DNA from: JANJTY01 sp038257155
GTDB taxonomy: Bacteria; Pseudomonadota; Gammaproteobacteria; Xanthomonadales; Xanthomonadaceae
Length of the DNA stretch: 64,000 nt
Assembly: GCA_038257155.1 (NCBI GenBank)
Contig: JBBSJP010000022.1
Span: 4,867-68,866, forward strand
Reading direction: 5' to 3'
The notes below the pieces were generated by a model. The model saw only the letters and a program-made list of their open reading frames with translations. It was not told where the DNA came from and ran no database searches. Positions within the stretch are counted from its first letter, which is position 1. Each line of letters opens with the position of its first letter. Positions 33,006 to 42,166 of the stretch are shown here, one piece after another. A program made the position numbers and the translations under genes.

Positions 33006-33363
33006 CCTGCATTTCTCACACCGGCGCACGAAGTTGCCCTGCACCTCAAATCAGCATTGCGATTGTGAAATCCAAGGCCCCGAACAGGCCGTACGGCTGC
33101 AACTTCGCGCATCGCGGCCCTCATTCGGCCGCTGCGCGGCTGCGCGGGTGCTTCGCCCCGACCGGCCTCGCGGCGTCTGGCTTGCTCTTACGGCGGGCTG
33201 TCCTGCCCGCCGCCCTTCGGGCTTGCAGTCGCAGTTCGCGCGCGCTCCCGGCGCGCGCAGTCAGTTGGCCAGTAGCTACAGCTACTGGCCGCCCTCCGGA
33301 GCGGCGCCAGGCACCACGATACCGGCGCGATCATCCGCGACCGGAGTGAGAAATGCAGGCTAG
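33002..33363. mobile_element. MITE-like element with 23-bp terminal inverted repeats
   Basis: The outer 18 bases CTAGCCTGCATTTCTCAC at 33002-33019 are perfectly inverted at 33346-33363; with one mismatch the pairing extends to 23 bp each side. The outermost CTAG may be a 4-bp target duplication. No transposase is encoded inside. A perfect 11-bp palindrome (33267-33290) and a GGCGGGC/GCCCGCC hairpin are internal. The terminal sequence recalls IS1380- or IS5-like ends, but that is a weak recollection. The left end supplies the stop codon of arsR. Confidence 0.7.
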
Positions 33364-33532
33364 ACCTTCAGTCGCGGCAGCGCGTTGATGGCTCGGTCCG
33401 CTTCGGATGGTGTGCCTGTCTGCTGACCCTGAACCGCTCCAAGCGCGCCGTCTGCGCCCGTGACTTCCGGCCTACAGGTCGCGGACCGCGACTCCGTACC
33501 CTTGGCGGCCCGAGACAAGGATTTCTCCGCCC

Positions 33533-35755
33533 GTGCTGCGAGCACTCGTGCTTTTGATGCTGTGCTTCGCGCCGCTGGCGCAGGCTGCGCTGGTGATCGA
33601 TGGGCGGATCGACGAACCCGATTGGGACACCGCGCAGCGCTTCGGCGAGTTTGTCGCGGTGCAGCCGCTGACCGGGGAGCCGGCGCCAGCCGACCGCCGC
33701 GCCGAAGCGTTGTTGCTGTCCACGCCGGAAGGCATCGCGGTCGCGATCCGCGCCTGGCATCCGGCGTCGGTGCCGCAGACCCGGGCGCGCATCCCGCGTG
33801 ACGGACGCCAGCCGGTGGATCGCTTCAATCTGATGATCGATTTCAATGCCGACGGTCGCACCGGCTACGACTTCACCATCACCACGGCCGGCGATATCAC
33901 CGACGAGTCGATCAACAACCAGAACAGTTTCAGCTACGACTGGGACGGCGCCTGGCAGCACGGCGCGGCCGACTTCGACGGCGGCTATTCGGTCGAGTAC
34001 CTGATTCCCTGGTCGACCGCGGCAATGGCCGACTCCGGTGCTGCGACGCGCACCATCGCGATCTATTTCGATCGGGTGATCGCCGCCACCGGCGAGCGCT
34101 ACGCGTTTCCGAATGCAAGTTACACGCGGCCGCGCTTCCTCAGCGATTTCCACCGCATCGAGATCCCGCAGTTCCGCCAGCACCTGCTGTCGCTGACGCC
34201 CTACGGCGTCGCCCTGTCCGACCTCAACAGCAAGGACGTCGAGTTCAAGACCGGTGTCGACGTGTTCTGGAAGCCGAACGGCGACCATCAGTTTGCACTC
34301 GCACTCAATCCGGATTTCGGCCAGATCGAAAGCGACCGGTTGGTGGTCAATTTCAGCGCGAACGAGACCGTGTTCAGCGACAAGCGACCGTTCTTCACCG
34401 AGAACCAGGGCTACTTCAATCTGCAGCACAGCCTCGGGCAGCTGTTCTACACCCGGCGCGTGGGTGGACCGAGCGACGACGGATTGGGCGCAGCCGACAT
34501 ACGCCTCGCGTTGAAGGCGATCGGTAGCGTCAATGGCTTCGGCTACGGCGCGTTCATGGCGAGCGAGGACGGTGAGGCGGGACGCGACTTCCTGCTACTG
34601 CGGGGCACCGTGGGCGACGAAACCCTGCTGGGCGGTGCGACCGTGAGCCACGTCGATCGTCCCTTCCTCGATCGTCGTGCCACGGTGACCGCGCTGGATG
34701 CGAACTGGAAGCCGAATGCGCAGTGGACGGTGCGTCCGTTGTTGCTGCACAGCGCGGTTGAGCAGGCGGGTGTGCGCAGCGAGGGCCTTGGCGCCGGCGT
34801 GGTGGCGGACTGGGACATGGCCGGTCCATGGCGACAGCAGTACTTCGCGCTGTGGTCGGATGACAGCCTGTCCCTGAACGACCTTGGCTACCAGGATCGC
34901 AACGACTTCCTAGCCTTAGAATGGGAAACCGGCTTCCGCCAGGATGAGCTGCCGCCCGATTCGCGCTTCGCCAGCCACGACTGGGAGTTTGAGCTGGTGC
35001 ACCGCGAGAGCAGCAATGGGCTGCGTCTTGCCGATACCGTTTCGGTCTACCGCAGCTCGCAGCGACGCGATGGTGGCAGCCAGTTCGCCCTGCTGCGCTG
35101 GCGGGCGAGTGCCTTCGACGACCGCATCTCGCGCGGCAATGGGCCGCTGCGCGTGCAGGGCGGGCCGCAACTGTTCCTCGAGCGCGATCGCCCGCGCCAG
35201 GGCGACGGACGCTGGGCCTGGTATGCCAACCTGGAAATATTCCCGAATGCGGTCGAGGGCCACTCGATCTATGGCGGCGTGCAACCGCGTTTCCACGTTG
35301 GTCCACGCTTCAATGTCGACCTGGGGCTGTACTTCTGGCGCCAGCCCGACTGGCTGCTATGGCAGGAGGGCACCGAGTTCGGCAGCTTCCGTACCCAGCG
35401 CGCCGAGCTGTTCTCCAACCTCAACTGGTTCGTGGGCGAAAAGCACGAACTGCGCATCAAGTTGCAGGCGATCGCCATCGACGCCAGCGCTCGCCAGGCA
35501 CGGCGCCTGCTGCCGGACGGCCAGTTGGTCGACAGCGAGGCGGCACTGGAAGACTTCCAGTTGCGGAATCTCGGTTTCCAGGTGCGCTATCGCTATGCGC
35601 TCGGCCGCTTGAGCGACATCTACGCGGTCTACGGCCGCGGCGGCTTTGCCATCGACGACGAGCAGCGCGGTCTCAATGACACCTTGACCGATGTGTTCTC
35701 GCTCAAGGACGATCACCAGTTGCTGCTCAAGATCGCTTATCGATTCGAGCTCTGA
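33533..35755 (+). CDS. DUF5916-domain outer-membrane protein with CBM9-like N-terminus
   Basis: A 740-residue exported protein starting at GTG with an 18-residue signal peptide ending A-Q-A. Residues ~20-200 form a carbohydrate-binding family 9-like sandwich, opening I-D-G-R-I-D-E-P-D-W. The rest matches DUF5916, with E-N-Q-G-Y-F and N-P-D-F-G-Q-I-E-S-D, and ends in alternating strands closing with F-E-L, as in outer-membrane beta-barrels. Function is unknown; nutrient capture is suggested by the domain pair. The 170 bp before it (33364-33532) hold no recognisable feature. Confidence 0.8.
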   Translation: MLRALVLLMLCFAPLAQAALVIDGRIDEPDWDTAQRFGEFVAVQPLTGEPAPADRRAEALLLSTPEGIAVAIRAWHPASVPQTRARIPRDGRQPVDRFNLMIDFNADGRTGYDFTITTAGDITDESINNQNSFSYDWDGAWQHGAADFDGGYSVEYLIPWSTAAMADSGAATRTIAIYFDRVIAATGERYAFPNASYTRPRFLSDFHRIEIPQFRQHLLSLTPYGVALSDLNSKDVEFKTGVDVFWKPNGDHQFALALNPDFGQIESDRLVVNFSANETVFSDKRPFFTENQGYFNLQHSLGQLFYTRRVGGPSDDGLGAADIRLALKAIGSVNGFGYGAFMASEDGEAGRDFLLLRGTVGDETLLGGATVSHVDRPFLDRRATVTALDANWKPNAQWTVRPLLLHSAVEQAGVRSEGLGAGVVADWDMAGPWRQQYFALWSDDSLSLNDLGYQDRNDFLALEWETGFRQDELPPDSRFASHDWEFELVHRESSNGLRLADTVSVYRSSQRRDGGSQFALLRWRASAFDDRISRGNGPLRVQGGPQLFLERDRPRQGDGRWAWYANLEIFPNAVEGHSIYGGVQPRFHVGPRFNVDLGLYFWRQPDWLLWQEGTEFGSFRTQRAELFSNLNWFVGEKHELRIKLQAIAIDASARQARRLLPDGQLVDSEAALEDFQLRNLGFQVRYRYALGRLSDIYAVYGRGGFAIDDEQRGLNDTLTDVFSLKDDHQLLLKIAYRFEL

Positions 35756-35878
35756 GGCGCGTAGCTGCGTTGGCGGAATGTCCGGCGCGGTCGACGATCA
35801 TTTCGCTGCGCAGAGTCCAACCGGGTCCGACACCAATTGCTGCATACCCGCCGTGATGCCACCCAACACGTCAGGTAT

Positions 35879-36478
35879 TCAGCCCTGCGGTATTCCGTGC
35901 ATGTCCGGCAGCTTGTGCGCGATGCCCTTGTGACAGTCGATGCAGGTCTTCTCGCCACTTTCCAGCCAGCGCTGGTGCACATTGGCGGCGCGTGGGCCCT
36001 GGCGGGTGAAGTCCATGTAGTCGAAGTTGTGGCAGTTGCGGCACTCGAGTGAATCGTTGGCCTTCAGCCGCGCCCATTCGTGCATCGCCAACTCGAGGCG
36101 CTTGTCGAGGAAACGCTCGCGCGTGTTGATCGTGCCAAAGAGGTTGCCCCAGACTTCCTTTGAGGCCTGCATCTTGCGAGCGATCTTGTCGGTCCAGTCG
36201 TGCGGCACGTGGCAGTCGGGACAGGTCGCGCGCACGCCCGAGCGGTTGCTGTAGTGGATCGTGCCCTTGAGTTCCTCGAACACGTTGTCCTTCATCTCGT
36301 GGCAGGAGACGCAGAACTGTTCGGTGTTGGTGGCCTCCAGGGCGGTATTGAAACCGCCCCAGAAGATGATTCCGGCGAGGAATCCGCCCACCGTGAGAAA
36401 ACCCAGGCTGTAGTGCCGGCTGGGGCTGCGCGCCACACTCCAGTGGCCAAGCAGCCAGCGCCGAAAGCGCGCCAGCAT
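35879..36478 (-). CDS. napC: NapC/NirT-type tetraheme cytochrome c
   Basis: A 199-residue membrane-anchored quinol dehydrogenase that feeds electrons to NapAB. One transmembrane helix is at about 24-41. Four heme motifs are visible: C-V-S-C-H at 56, C-P-D-C-H at 86, C-R-N-C-H at 146 and C-I-D-C-H at 179. The ATG at 36478 is preferred, with GGGAG upstream; a TTG at 36484 would overlap the napB stop. It is the last gene of napEFDABC. Confidence 0.95.
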   Translation of the reverse strand: MLARFRRWLLGHWSVARSPSRHYSLGFLTVGGFLAGIIFWGGFNTALEATNTEQFCVSCHEMKDNVFEELKGTIHYSNRSGVRATCPDCHVPHDWTDKIARKMQASKEVWGNLFGTINTRERFLDKRLELAMHEWARLKANDSLECRNCHNFDYMDFTRQGPRAANVHQRWLESGEKTCIDCHKGIAHKLPDMHGIPQG

Positions 36479-36480
36479 GC

Positions 36481-36966
36481 TCAATGCTCCCGTGTCACGT
36501 TGAGCAGTTCATCGACATCGATGAAGCCGTTCTCGACCAGTGGCCGCGCATCGGTCTGCACCACGTGACACTGGTTGCAGAAGTAGCGCCGCGCCGAGAT
36601 TTGCGCCAGCACCTGGCCATCGCGATCCATGAAGTGGGTGACGCTGACCATCGGCGCCTGGAAGCGCTCGGTGCCGGCACGCGAATGGCAGAGCATGCAG
36701 CGGTTGGAATTCCGGTCGACCTGGTAGCCATCGATGCTGTGCGGAATCGTGGGCGGCTGTTCCGGCCAGCCACGCTGGCGGCGCTGATCGCTGTCCTGCA
36801 CCTTGGCCATCGGCGCGGCTGGTGGCTCGGTATCCAGTGGAGCGCCGCGGCGCAGGGCATCGATCGAGCGATACGGCTGCTCAGGCGCGGCGGGGGCGGT
36901 GGATTCGGGGTCCTGGGCGGCGACCGGTGCGGGTGCGCCGAAGAAAACCGCCAGCAGACAAGTCAT
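36481..36966 (-). CDS. napB: periplasmic nitrate reductase cytochrome subunit
   Basis: A 161-residue diheme cytochrome c and partner of NapA. The heme motifs C-M-L-C-H and C-N-Q-C-H are preceded by P-P-T-I-P-H-S-I-D-G-Y-Q, typical of NapB. The assigned ATG gives a signal peptide M-T-C-L-L-A-V-F-F lacking the usual basic N-region. The frame is open upstream through a repeat cluster, so the native start may have been replaced or extended by inserted repeats. A GGAGG lies about 24 nt upstream, before a GGCGGGT/ACCCGCC hairpin. Confidence 0.85.
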   Translation of the reverse strand: MTCLLAVFFGAPAPVAAQDPESTAPAAPEQPYRSIDALRRGAPLDTEPPAAPMAKVQDSDQRRQRGWPEQPPTIPHSIDGYQVDRNSNRCMLCHSRAGTERFQAPMVSVTHFMDRDGQVLAQISARRYFCNQCHVVQTDARPLVENGFIDVDELLNVTREH

Positions 36967-37310
36967 CGCGATGGCGGGTACAAGACCCGCCCTCCAAGAG
37001 TGCGCAGCGCGCGCGGCGGGCGGGCCTTGTTCCCCTCTCCCCGCGGGGCGAGGAACCAGGCTTGCGAGCCACTGGCTCGCCTGGTTCCGAGCGCCCTCGC
37101 ATATGCGAGGGCCGGGGTGTGGGAGGGGGTGAGGGGCTGTGCGGAGCGAAAGCTGCGGGTTTCGATTGCCCCTCACCCCAACCCGCACCCCGGCCGTCGC
37201 TTGCACGACGGCGCTTCGAATTGCACGAGCCAGTGGCTCGTGAGCGCAATTCGAAGCCCCGCAGGGAGAGGGGCTCGAACATGCGGTTCCGTTTGTCATG
37301 TCGTTCTCCA
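36967..37310. repeat. palindromic repeat cluster between napA and napB
   Basis: These 344 bp have no independent gene. They hold GCGAGCC-ACT-GGCTCGC at 37064-37080, an 11-bp-arm palindrome GCTTCGAATTG...CAATTCGAAGC with a nested GAGCC/GGCTC stem at 37213-37257, CCCCTCTCCCC/GGGAGAGGGG-type tracts, and a GGCGGGT/ACCCGCC hairpin next to the napB start. The transcript must pass through several stable stems, which could lower napBC expression relative to napA or protect the upstream message. Confidence 0.75.
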
Positions 37311-39803
37311 TCACGCCTTCTCGATCCGGCAGGCGCATTTCTTGAAATCGGTCTGGCGCGAAATCGGGTCGTTGGCGTCGAGCAGCAACTTGTTGATCAG
37401 CACGCTGGCGTCGAACCAGGGCACGAAGACCAGGCCGCGCGGTGGACGGTTTCGTCCACGGGTTTCCACGCGGGCCGTGATCTCGCCGCGCCGCGAAATC
37501 AGTCGGGCTTCCTGGCCGCGGCGCAGCCCGCGCGCGGCGGCGTCGTCCGGGTGCATGAACACCGGCGCCTGCGGAAAGCTCTTGTACAGCTCCGGCACGC
37601 GCATCGTCATCGAACCCGAGTGCCAGTGCTCCAGCACCCGGCCGGTTGACAGCCACAGGTCGTACTCTTCGTCCGGCGACTCGTGCGGTGGTTCGTAGGG
37701 CAGGGCCCAGATCACCGCCTTGCCGTCGGCATGGCCATAGAAGCGATAGCCTTCGCCTTCCGGCACGTAGGGATCGCTTCCCTCGCGGTAGCGCCAGAGC
37801 GTTTCCTTGCCGTCGACCACCGGCCAGCGCAGGCCGCGTACCCGGTGATAGGTGTCGAAGTCGGCGAAGTCCTTGCCCTTGCCGGCACCGAAGCGACGGT
37901 ATTCCTCGAACAGGCCCTTGTGCACGTAGAAGTCGAAGGCCTCGGATTCGTCATTGGCGTAGTCGGCGGGAATCTCGTCGCGGCTGAAGGCATCGACCTG
38001 GCCATTGGCGAACAGCACCTCGAACAGGGTCTTGCCGCGGTACTCCGGATTCGCCGCGAGGGTTTCCTCGCTCCAGCATTCGTCGGTAGTAAAGCGCTTG
38101 GAAAACTCCATCAGCTGCCACAGGTCCGAGCGCGCCTCGCCGGGTGCCTTCACCAGCTGCCGCCAGAACTGGGTGCGGCGCTCGGCATTGCCGTAAGCGC
38201 CTTCCTTCTCCACCCACATCGCGGCCGGCAGGATCAGGTCGGCGGCCTGCGCGGTGACGGTGGGATAGGCATCGGACACGACGATGAAGTTGTCCGGATT
38301 GCGGTAGCCGGGCAGGCCTTCCTCGTTGATGTTGGCGCCGGCCTGGATGTTGTTGTTGACCTGCACCCAGTAGGCATTCAGGCGGCCATCCTTGAGCGCG
38401 CGGTTCTGCTCCACCGCGTGGAAGCCGGGCTTGTCGTGGATGGTGCCGGCCGGCAGCTTCCAGATGCCCTCGGCCTTGGCGCGGTGTTCGGGATTGGTCA
38501 CCACCATGTCGGCCGGCAAGCGGTGGCTGAAGGTGCCGACCTCGCGCGCCGTGCCGCAGGCTGAGGGTTGCCCGGTGAGCGAGAACGGGCTGTTGCCGGG
38601 CGTGGCGATCTTTCCGGTCAGCAGGTGGATGTTGTAGACCATGTTGTTGGCCCACACGCCGCGCGTGTGCTGGTTGAAGCCCATGGTCCAGAAGCTGGTC
38701 ACCTTGATCTTCGGGTCGGCATACAGCTCGGCCAGCTTCAGCAGCCAGCCGCGCTCCACACCGGTCATCTGCACCGTGTAGTCGAGCGTGTAGGGCTTGA
38801 CGAATTCTGCGAAAGCGGCGAAGTCGATCGCCGCGCCGCCATTGGCATCCTTGGCGTTTTTTGCGGCTACCTGCAGCGGATGCTCATCACGCAGGCCGTA
38901 GCCGATGTCGGTGTTGCCGCGCATGAAGCGGGTGTGCTTCTCGACGAACTCGCGGTTGACCTTGCCGCTTTGGATGATGTGGTTGGCGATGTAGTTGAGG
39001 ATCACCAGATCGGTCTGCGGCTTGAACACGATCGGGATGTCGGCCAGGTCGAAGCTGCGATGCTCGAAGGTCGACATCACCGCGACCTGCACATGCGGAT
39101 GCGACAGGCGCCGGTCGGTCAGGCGGGTCCACAGGATCGGGTGCATCTCGGCCATGTTCGAGCCCCACAGCACGAAGGCATCGGCGTGCTCGATGTCGTC
39201 GTACACGCCCATCGGCTCGTCCATGCCGAAGCTGCGCATGAAGCCCATCACCGCCGAGGCCATGCAGTGACGCGCATTGGGGTCGATGTTGTTGCTGCGG
39301 AAGCCACCCTTGAACAGCTTGTTGGCGGCGTAGCCTTCCCAGATCGTCCACTGGCCGGAGCCGAACATGCCGATCGCGCCCGGGCCCTTTTCCTTCAGCA
39401 CGCGCTTGAACTGCGCCGCCATCACGTCGAAGGCCTCGTCCCAACTTACCGCCTCGAACTCGCCGTCCTTGGCGTAGACGCCATTGCGCTTGCGCAGCAG
39501 CGGCTGGGTGAGACGGTCCTTGCCGTACATGATCTTGGAGAGGAAATAGCCCTTGACGCAGTTCAGGCCGCGGTTGACTTCGCTGTGGATGTCGCCGTGC
39601 GTGGCCACCACGCGGCCGTCCTTGACCGCGACATTGATGCCGCAACCGGTGCCGCAGAAGCGGCAGGGTGCCTTCGACCATTTCAGCTCGGTGACCGGGC
39701 GTTCCAGCAGCACGTTTTGGGCGCTGGCCGGCATGGCGATGCCGGCCGCGGCGGCCGCGCTGGCGACCGCCGACCGGCGGATGAAGTCACGGCGTGTGGT
39801 CAT
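37311..39803 (-). CDS. napA: periplasmic nitrate reductase catalytic subunit
   Basis: An 830-residue molybdopterin enzyme that reduces nitrate to nitrite in the periplasm. A Tat signal T-R-R-D-F-I-R-R is at the N-terminus. The 4Fe-4S cluster ligands are C47, C50, C54 and C82, and the molybdenum-ligating cysteine is C180 in A-R-H-C-M-A-S. Length matches the family. Its start overlaps the 3' end of napD by 17 bp. A palindromic cluster separates it from napB. Confidence 0.97.
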   Translation of the reverse strand: MTTRRDFIRRSAVASAAAAAGIAMPASAQNVLLERPVTELKWSKAPCRFCGTGCGINVAVKDGRVVATHGDIHSEVNRGLNCVKGYFLSKIMYGKDRLTQPLLRKRNGVYAKDGEFEAVSWDEAFDVMAAQFKRVLKEKGPGAIGMFGSGQWTIWEGYAANKLFKGGFRSNNIDPNARHCMASAVMGFMRSFGMDEPMGVYDDIEHADAFVLWGSNMAEMHPILWTRLTDRRLSHPHVQVAVMSTFEHRSFDLADIPIVFKPQTDLVILNYIANHIIQSGKVNREFVEKHTRFMRGNTDIGYGLRDEHPLQVAAKNAKDANGGAAIDFAAFAEFVKPYTLDYTVQMTGVERGWLLKLAELYADPKIKVTSFWTMGFNQHTRGVWANNMVYNIHLLTGKIATPGNSPFSLTGQPSACGTAREVGTFSHRLPADMVVTNPEHRAKAEGIWKLPAGTIHDKPGFHAVEQNRALKDGRLNAYWVQVNNNIQAGANINEEGLPGYRNPDNFIVVSDAYPTVTAQAADLILPAAMWVEKEGAYGNAERRTQFWRQLVKAPGEARSDLWQLMEFSKRFTTDECWSEETLAANPEYRGKTLFEVLFANGQVDAFSRDEIPADYANDESEAFDFYVHKGLFEEYRRFGAGKGKDFADFDTYHRVRGLRWPVVDGKETLWRYREGSDPYVPEGEGYRFYGHADGKAVIWALPYEPPHESPDEEYDLWLSTGRVLEHWHSGSMTMRVPELYKSFPQAPVFMHPDDAAARGLRRGQEARLISRRGEITARVETRGRNRPPRGLVFVPWFDASVLINKLLLDANDPISRQTDFKKCACRIEKA

Positions 39804-40068
39804 TGGATACTTCCTCAAGCAGCGTGTCGCGATTCTCGGCGTGGTGATGCACCAGGCTGACGCCGAGCACGCCGGGCAGGGCGCGCAGGGCTTCAATGCG
39901 GTCCATCAGGTCGCCTTCGTATTCGGTCTCGCACAGCAGCACGCTGCGACCGCCTTCGCGCAGGGCCAGATCGATCTCCGGCAGCAGGGCGAGTGCGGCA
40001 TCGATCTGTTCCGCGGCTTCGGGCCGGTGATGCAGCACCAGGCTGGCGATGTGCAGCATGGTGCTCAT
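39787..40068 (-). CDS. napD: NapA signal-peptide chaperone
   Basis: A 93-residue cytoplasmic chaperone that binds the NapA Tat signal peptide. It has the NapD pattern H-I-A-S-L-V at the N-terminus, a central E-Y-E-G-D-L and L-P-G-V-L-G-V-S-L-V-H-H. It overlaps napF by ATGA at its start and napA by 17 bp at its end, ensuring joint translation. Confidence 0.92.
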   Translation of the reverse strand: MSTMLHIASLVLHHRPEAAEQIDAALALLPEIDLALREGGRSVLLCETEYEGDLMDRIEALRALPGVLGVSLVHHHAENRDTLLEEVSNDHTP

Positions 40069-40589
40069 GCGAAGGCCTCGTGCAGGTCTGCTTCATTCGC
40101 GACCAGACCAATGGCGCTGGCAGGGCAGGCCGCAACACAGGCGCCGCAGGCAGTGCAACGCGCGTCGTCCAGCACCGGCTGCGCCACGCCGCGATTTGGT
40201 GCAAAACTGATTGCGCGTTCCGGGCAGGCATCGCGGCAGCTGAAGCACACCACGCCCTGTGCGGTGAGACAGGTCTTGCTGATCTTGGCGGTCCAGCGCC
40301 AGGCGGCATTGGTCGATGAATCCAACGCGCCTGTTTCGCAGGCAGCAACGCAGTCACGGCAAAAGCTGCACTCGCCTGCATCGGCAACGCGCTCGGGAAA
40401 GCCGCCGTCAGCCTTGGCCAGGATCTGCTCGGGGCAGGCCGCCACACAGTCGCCGCAGCGCGTGCAGGCATCCAGAAAGCCGAGCTCGTCACGCGCCCAG
40501 GGCGGTCGCATGGGCGCATCGGCGCAGCGACCACCACGCAAGAGCGCACGACGGGAGCGATTGATGAAGGCCCCATCCAAGCTGCTCAC
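40065..40589 (-). CDS. napF: ferredoxin-type protein NapF
   Basis: A 174-residue iron-sulfur protein with several 4Fe-4S motifs: C-T-R-C-G-D-C-V-A-A-C-P, C-S-F-C-R-D-C-V-A-A-C and C-T-A-C-G-A-C-V-A-A-C-P, with a further C-F-S-C-R-D-A-C-P. The GTG at 40589 overlaps the napE stop (GTGA), which defines the start and excludes a longer frame. NapF assists NapA maturation in the cytoplasm. Confidence 0.9.
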   Translation of the reverse strand: MSSLDGAFINRSRRALLRGGRCADAPMRPPWARDELGFLDACTRCGDCVAACPEQILAKADGGFPERVADAGECSFCRDCVAACETGALDSSTNAAWRWTAKISKTCLTAQGVVCFSCRDACPERAISFAPNRGVAQPVLDDARCTACGACVAACPASAIGLVANEADLHEAFA

Positions 40590-40750
40590 ACCCCCGGTGG
40601 GCCGTTGAAGATCTGCCAGATCCAGATTGCGAAGCCATAGCTCGCCACGATACCGACCGCCAGCAGCGGGAAGAACACAACGGTAAGAAACAGGAACATG
40701 CGCAGTTCGCGCCGGCGTGTCGTGGCTTCCTTGGCGAGACCATCTGTCAT
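40586..40750 (-). CDS. napE: small membrane protein NapE
   Basis: A 54-residue single-pass membrane protein from the ATG at 40750, with GGGGAA upstream. The pattern R-R-R-E-L-R-M-F-L-F-L-T-V-V-F-F-P and a helix ending W-I-W-Q-I-F are typical of NapE. It opens the napEFDABC operon. A longer open frame to 40789 is possible but would exceed the family norm. Its role is uncertain across the family. Confidence 0.88.
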   Translation of the reverse strand: MTDGLAKEATTRRRELRMFLFLTVVFFPLLAVGIVASYGFAIWIWQIFNGPPGV

Positions 40751-40875
40751 CACGCATTCCCCGGTGACGAATTGCTGGAGCGAAGCCACCGCGCCGCGCG
40801 CTCGCTTCGTCTCACGATGTGCACTCGATCTTACGCGGCGCAGCGGTGGCTCTCAAGCCGAGCAACACAGGTGAC

Positions 40876-41433
40876 TCAGGCGCGAGAGTACGCATCCTGC
40901 AGCCAGCCGAGCAGCTCAGCATCAACATCGCTATCGGCCTGCACCTTTACCCGATGGGTGCACATGGCGTTGAAACTGCCGGATGCTTCCAGCCTCCCGG
41001 ATGGCTCCACGCCCTTCAGGTTCAGCCCTATATCGAGTCGCGCGGCGGTGGAGGGCTGCAGCAGCGCGAACTGCTTGGTGCGTCGCAGGCTGACATATGC
41101 CTTCTTGGGCGCAACTTCCACGTCCGGGCCCAAGCTGCGCACGTGCGCGACTATGCGTTCGTAGAGTGGGCGCAACGCCGCCTTGGCGGCACCGTACTGC
41201 GCATCGACCAGGGCTTCGCCTTCCGGTTCATCGGCACTCTTCAGTGCGGTCATCGCGACCAGATTGGCATAGCCATGGGTCAAGCCATGGTCGGCCTTCA
41301 GCGAATCGACCATTGCTTTGTGCTTGCCAAGACCCGTTCCCCGCGCCAGCACCACCCAGTCAGACAGGGAGCGGCCGGTCTTGGCCTCCAGGTTGCGGAT
41401 CATGGTCAGTACGGCGGGATCTGTTTCGCTCAT
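40876..41433 (-). CDS. DUF4287/DUF5655-type protein
   Basis: A 185-residue cytosolic protein. The N-terminal half, with K-T-G-R-S-L-S-D-W and the L-K-A-D-H-G-L-T-H-G-Y-A-N block, fits DUF4287. The C-terminal half, with V-A-P-K-K-A-Y-V-S-L-R-R-T-K-Q-F-A, fits DUF5655, a possible transporter- or nucleotide-related domain. No catalytic residues can be named. It lies upstream of the nap operon in the same direction, 125 bp away; no functional link is evident. Confidence 0.75.
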   Translation of the reverse strand: MSETDPAVLTMIRNLEAKTGRSLSDWVVLARGTGLGKHKAMVDSLKADHGLTHGYANLVAMTALKSADEPEGEALVDAQYGAAKAALRPLYERIVAHVRSLGPDVEVAPKKAYVSLRRTKQFALLQPSTAARLDIGLNLKGVEPSGRLEASGSFNAMCTHRVKVQADSDVDAELLGWLQDAYSRA

Positions 41434-41818
41434 GAATCAACTCCCTTCGAGGCTCCGGGACTCGTGAACGATTGCCACTTTGTGGCGCTCGTCTGACAAC
41501 GTCAAGTCACTCGCTTGTGCCGCCTGCAACTACCACCATTACAAGCCGTGGCGCCGCATGTCAGCCTGCGATGCGGGCGCGAAGGTTTGCCAGAACCGAT
41601 CACTGCGCCCGGTACTGACGGTGCCCGGTCGTCGCGTCAACCACGCCGGGGCCAGCCAGTTTCCTACGCGCGGTACCGCACCGACGCGGGACCGGATCTG
41701 ACGCACCATGTGAGTCGCACCTTCGCTGCTGCAGCTCCCGGGAATTGTCCCGACTGCCGGCATCAATCCCCGCCCGGGCGACCAGGCGAGGCCTGTCCTC
41801 GGATTTCTGGAGAGCTTC
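41434..41818. other. 385-bp intergenic region, no gene seen
   Basis: This is a divergent region between the DUF4287-type gene and the entericidin gene. I find no convincing open frame, hairpin or repeat. The entericidin ribosome site GGAGAG lies at its right end. Promoters for both flanking genes should be here, but no clear -35/-10 pair stands out. Confidence 0.5.
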
Positions 41819-41992
41819 ATGAACAACATCTGCCGTAGCTTCACCCTGCTTATGCTCGCCGCTTCCATCACCTTGGGCCTGAGCGCCTGCAATACGTTCC
41901 GCGGTATTGGCAAGGACACCCAGGAAGTCGGTGAAAAGATCGAGGACAAGGCCGAAGAGAAGCAGAACGAACAGCAGCCCAATCGCTCCTGA
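41819..41992 (+). CDS. entericidin-family small lipoprotein
   Basis: A 57-residue lipoprotein. The signal sequence ends with the lipobox L-S-A-C at residues 21-24, followed by N-T-F-R-G-I-G-K-D, the usual EcnA/EcnB pattern, and a charged tail of E, K and Q. GGAGAG precedes the ATG. Entericidins are small envelope lipoproteins linked to stationary phase and stress. It leads a same-strand group with another lipoprotein and dodecin. Confidence 0.85.
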   Translation: MNNICRSFTLLMLAASITLGLSACNTFRGIGKDTQEVGEKIEDKAEEKQNEQQPNRS

Positions 41993-42166
41993 GTCGAACG
42001 CTCCAGCTCCACCTCGAGACGCTGTACCCGGTTAGGTGGCACCGCGACACCGCGACACCGCGGCGCCGCCTGACCGTCCGAGCCCGCGCGATGGGCTGCC
42101 GTCTTCGGGCATGTGCCCGAGCGCGGCCGTCGCCGCCGCCATTCCATCTGAAGCAAGGACTTTCCC

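Noticed and set aside
38568..39860. 430-residue open frame antisense to napA.
   Set aside because: It is a GC-rich shadow frame of a strongly conserved gene, with no recognisable motif.
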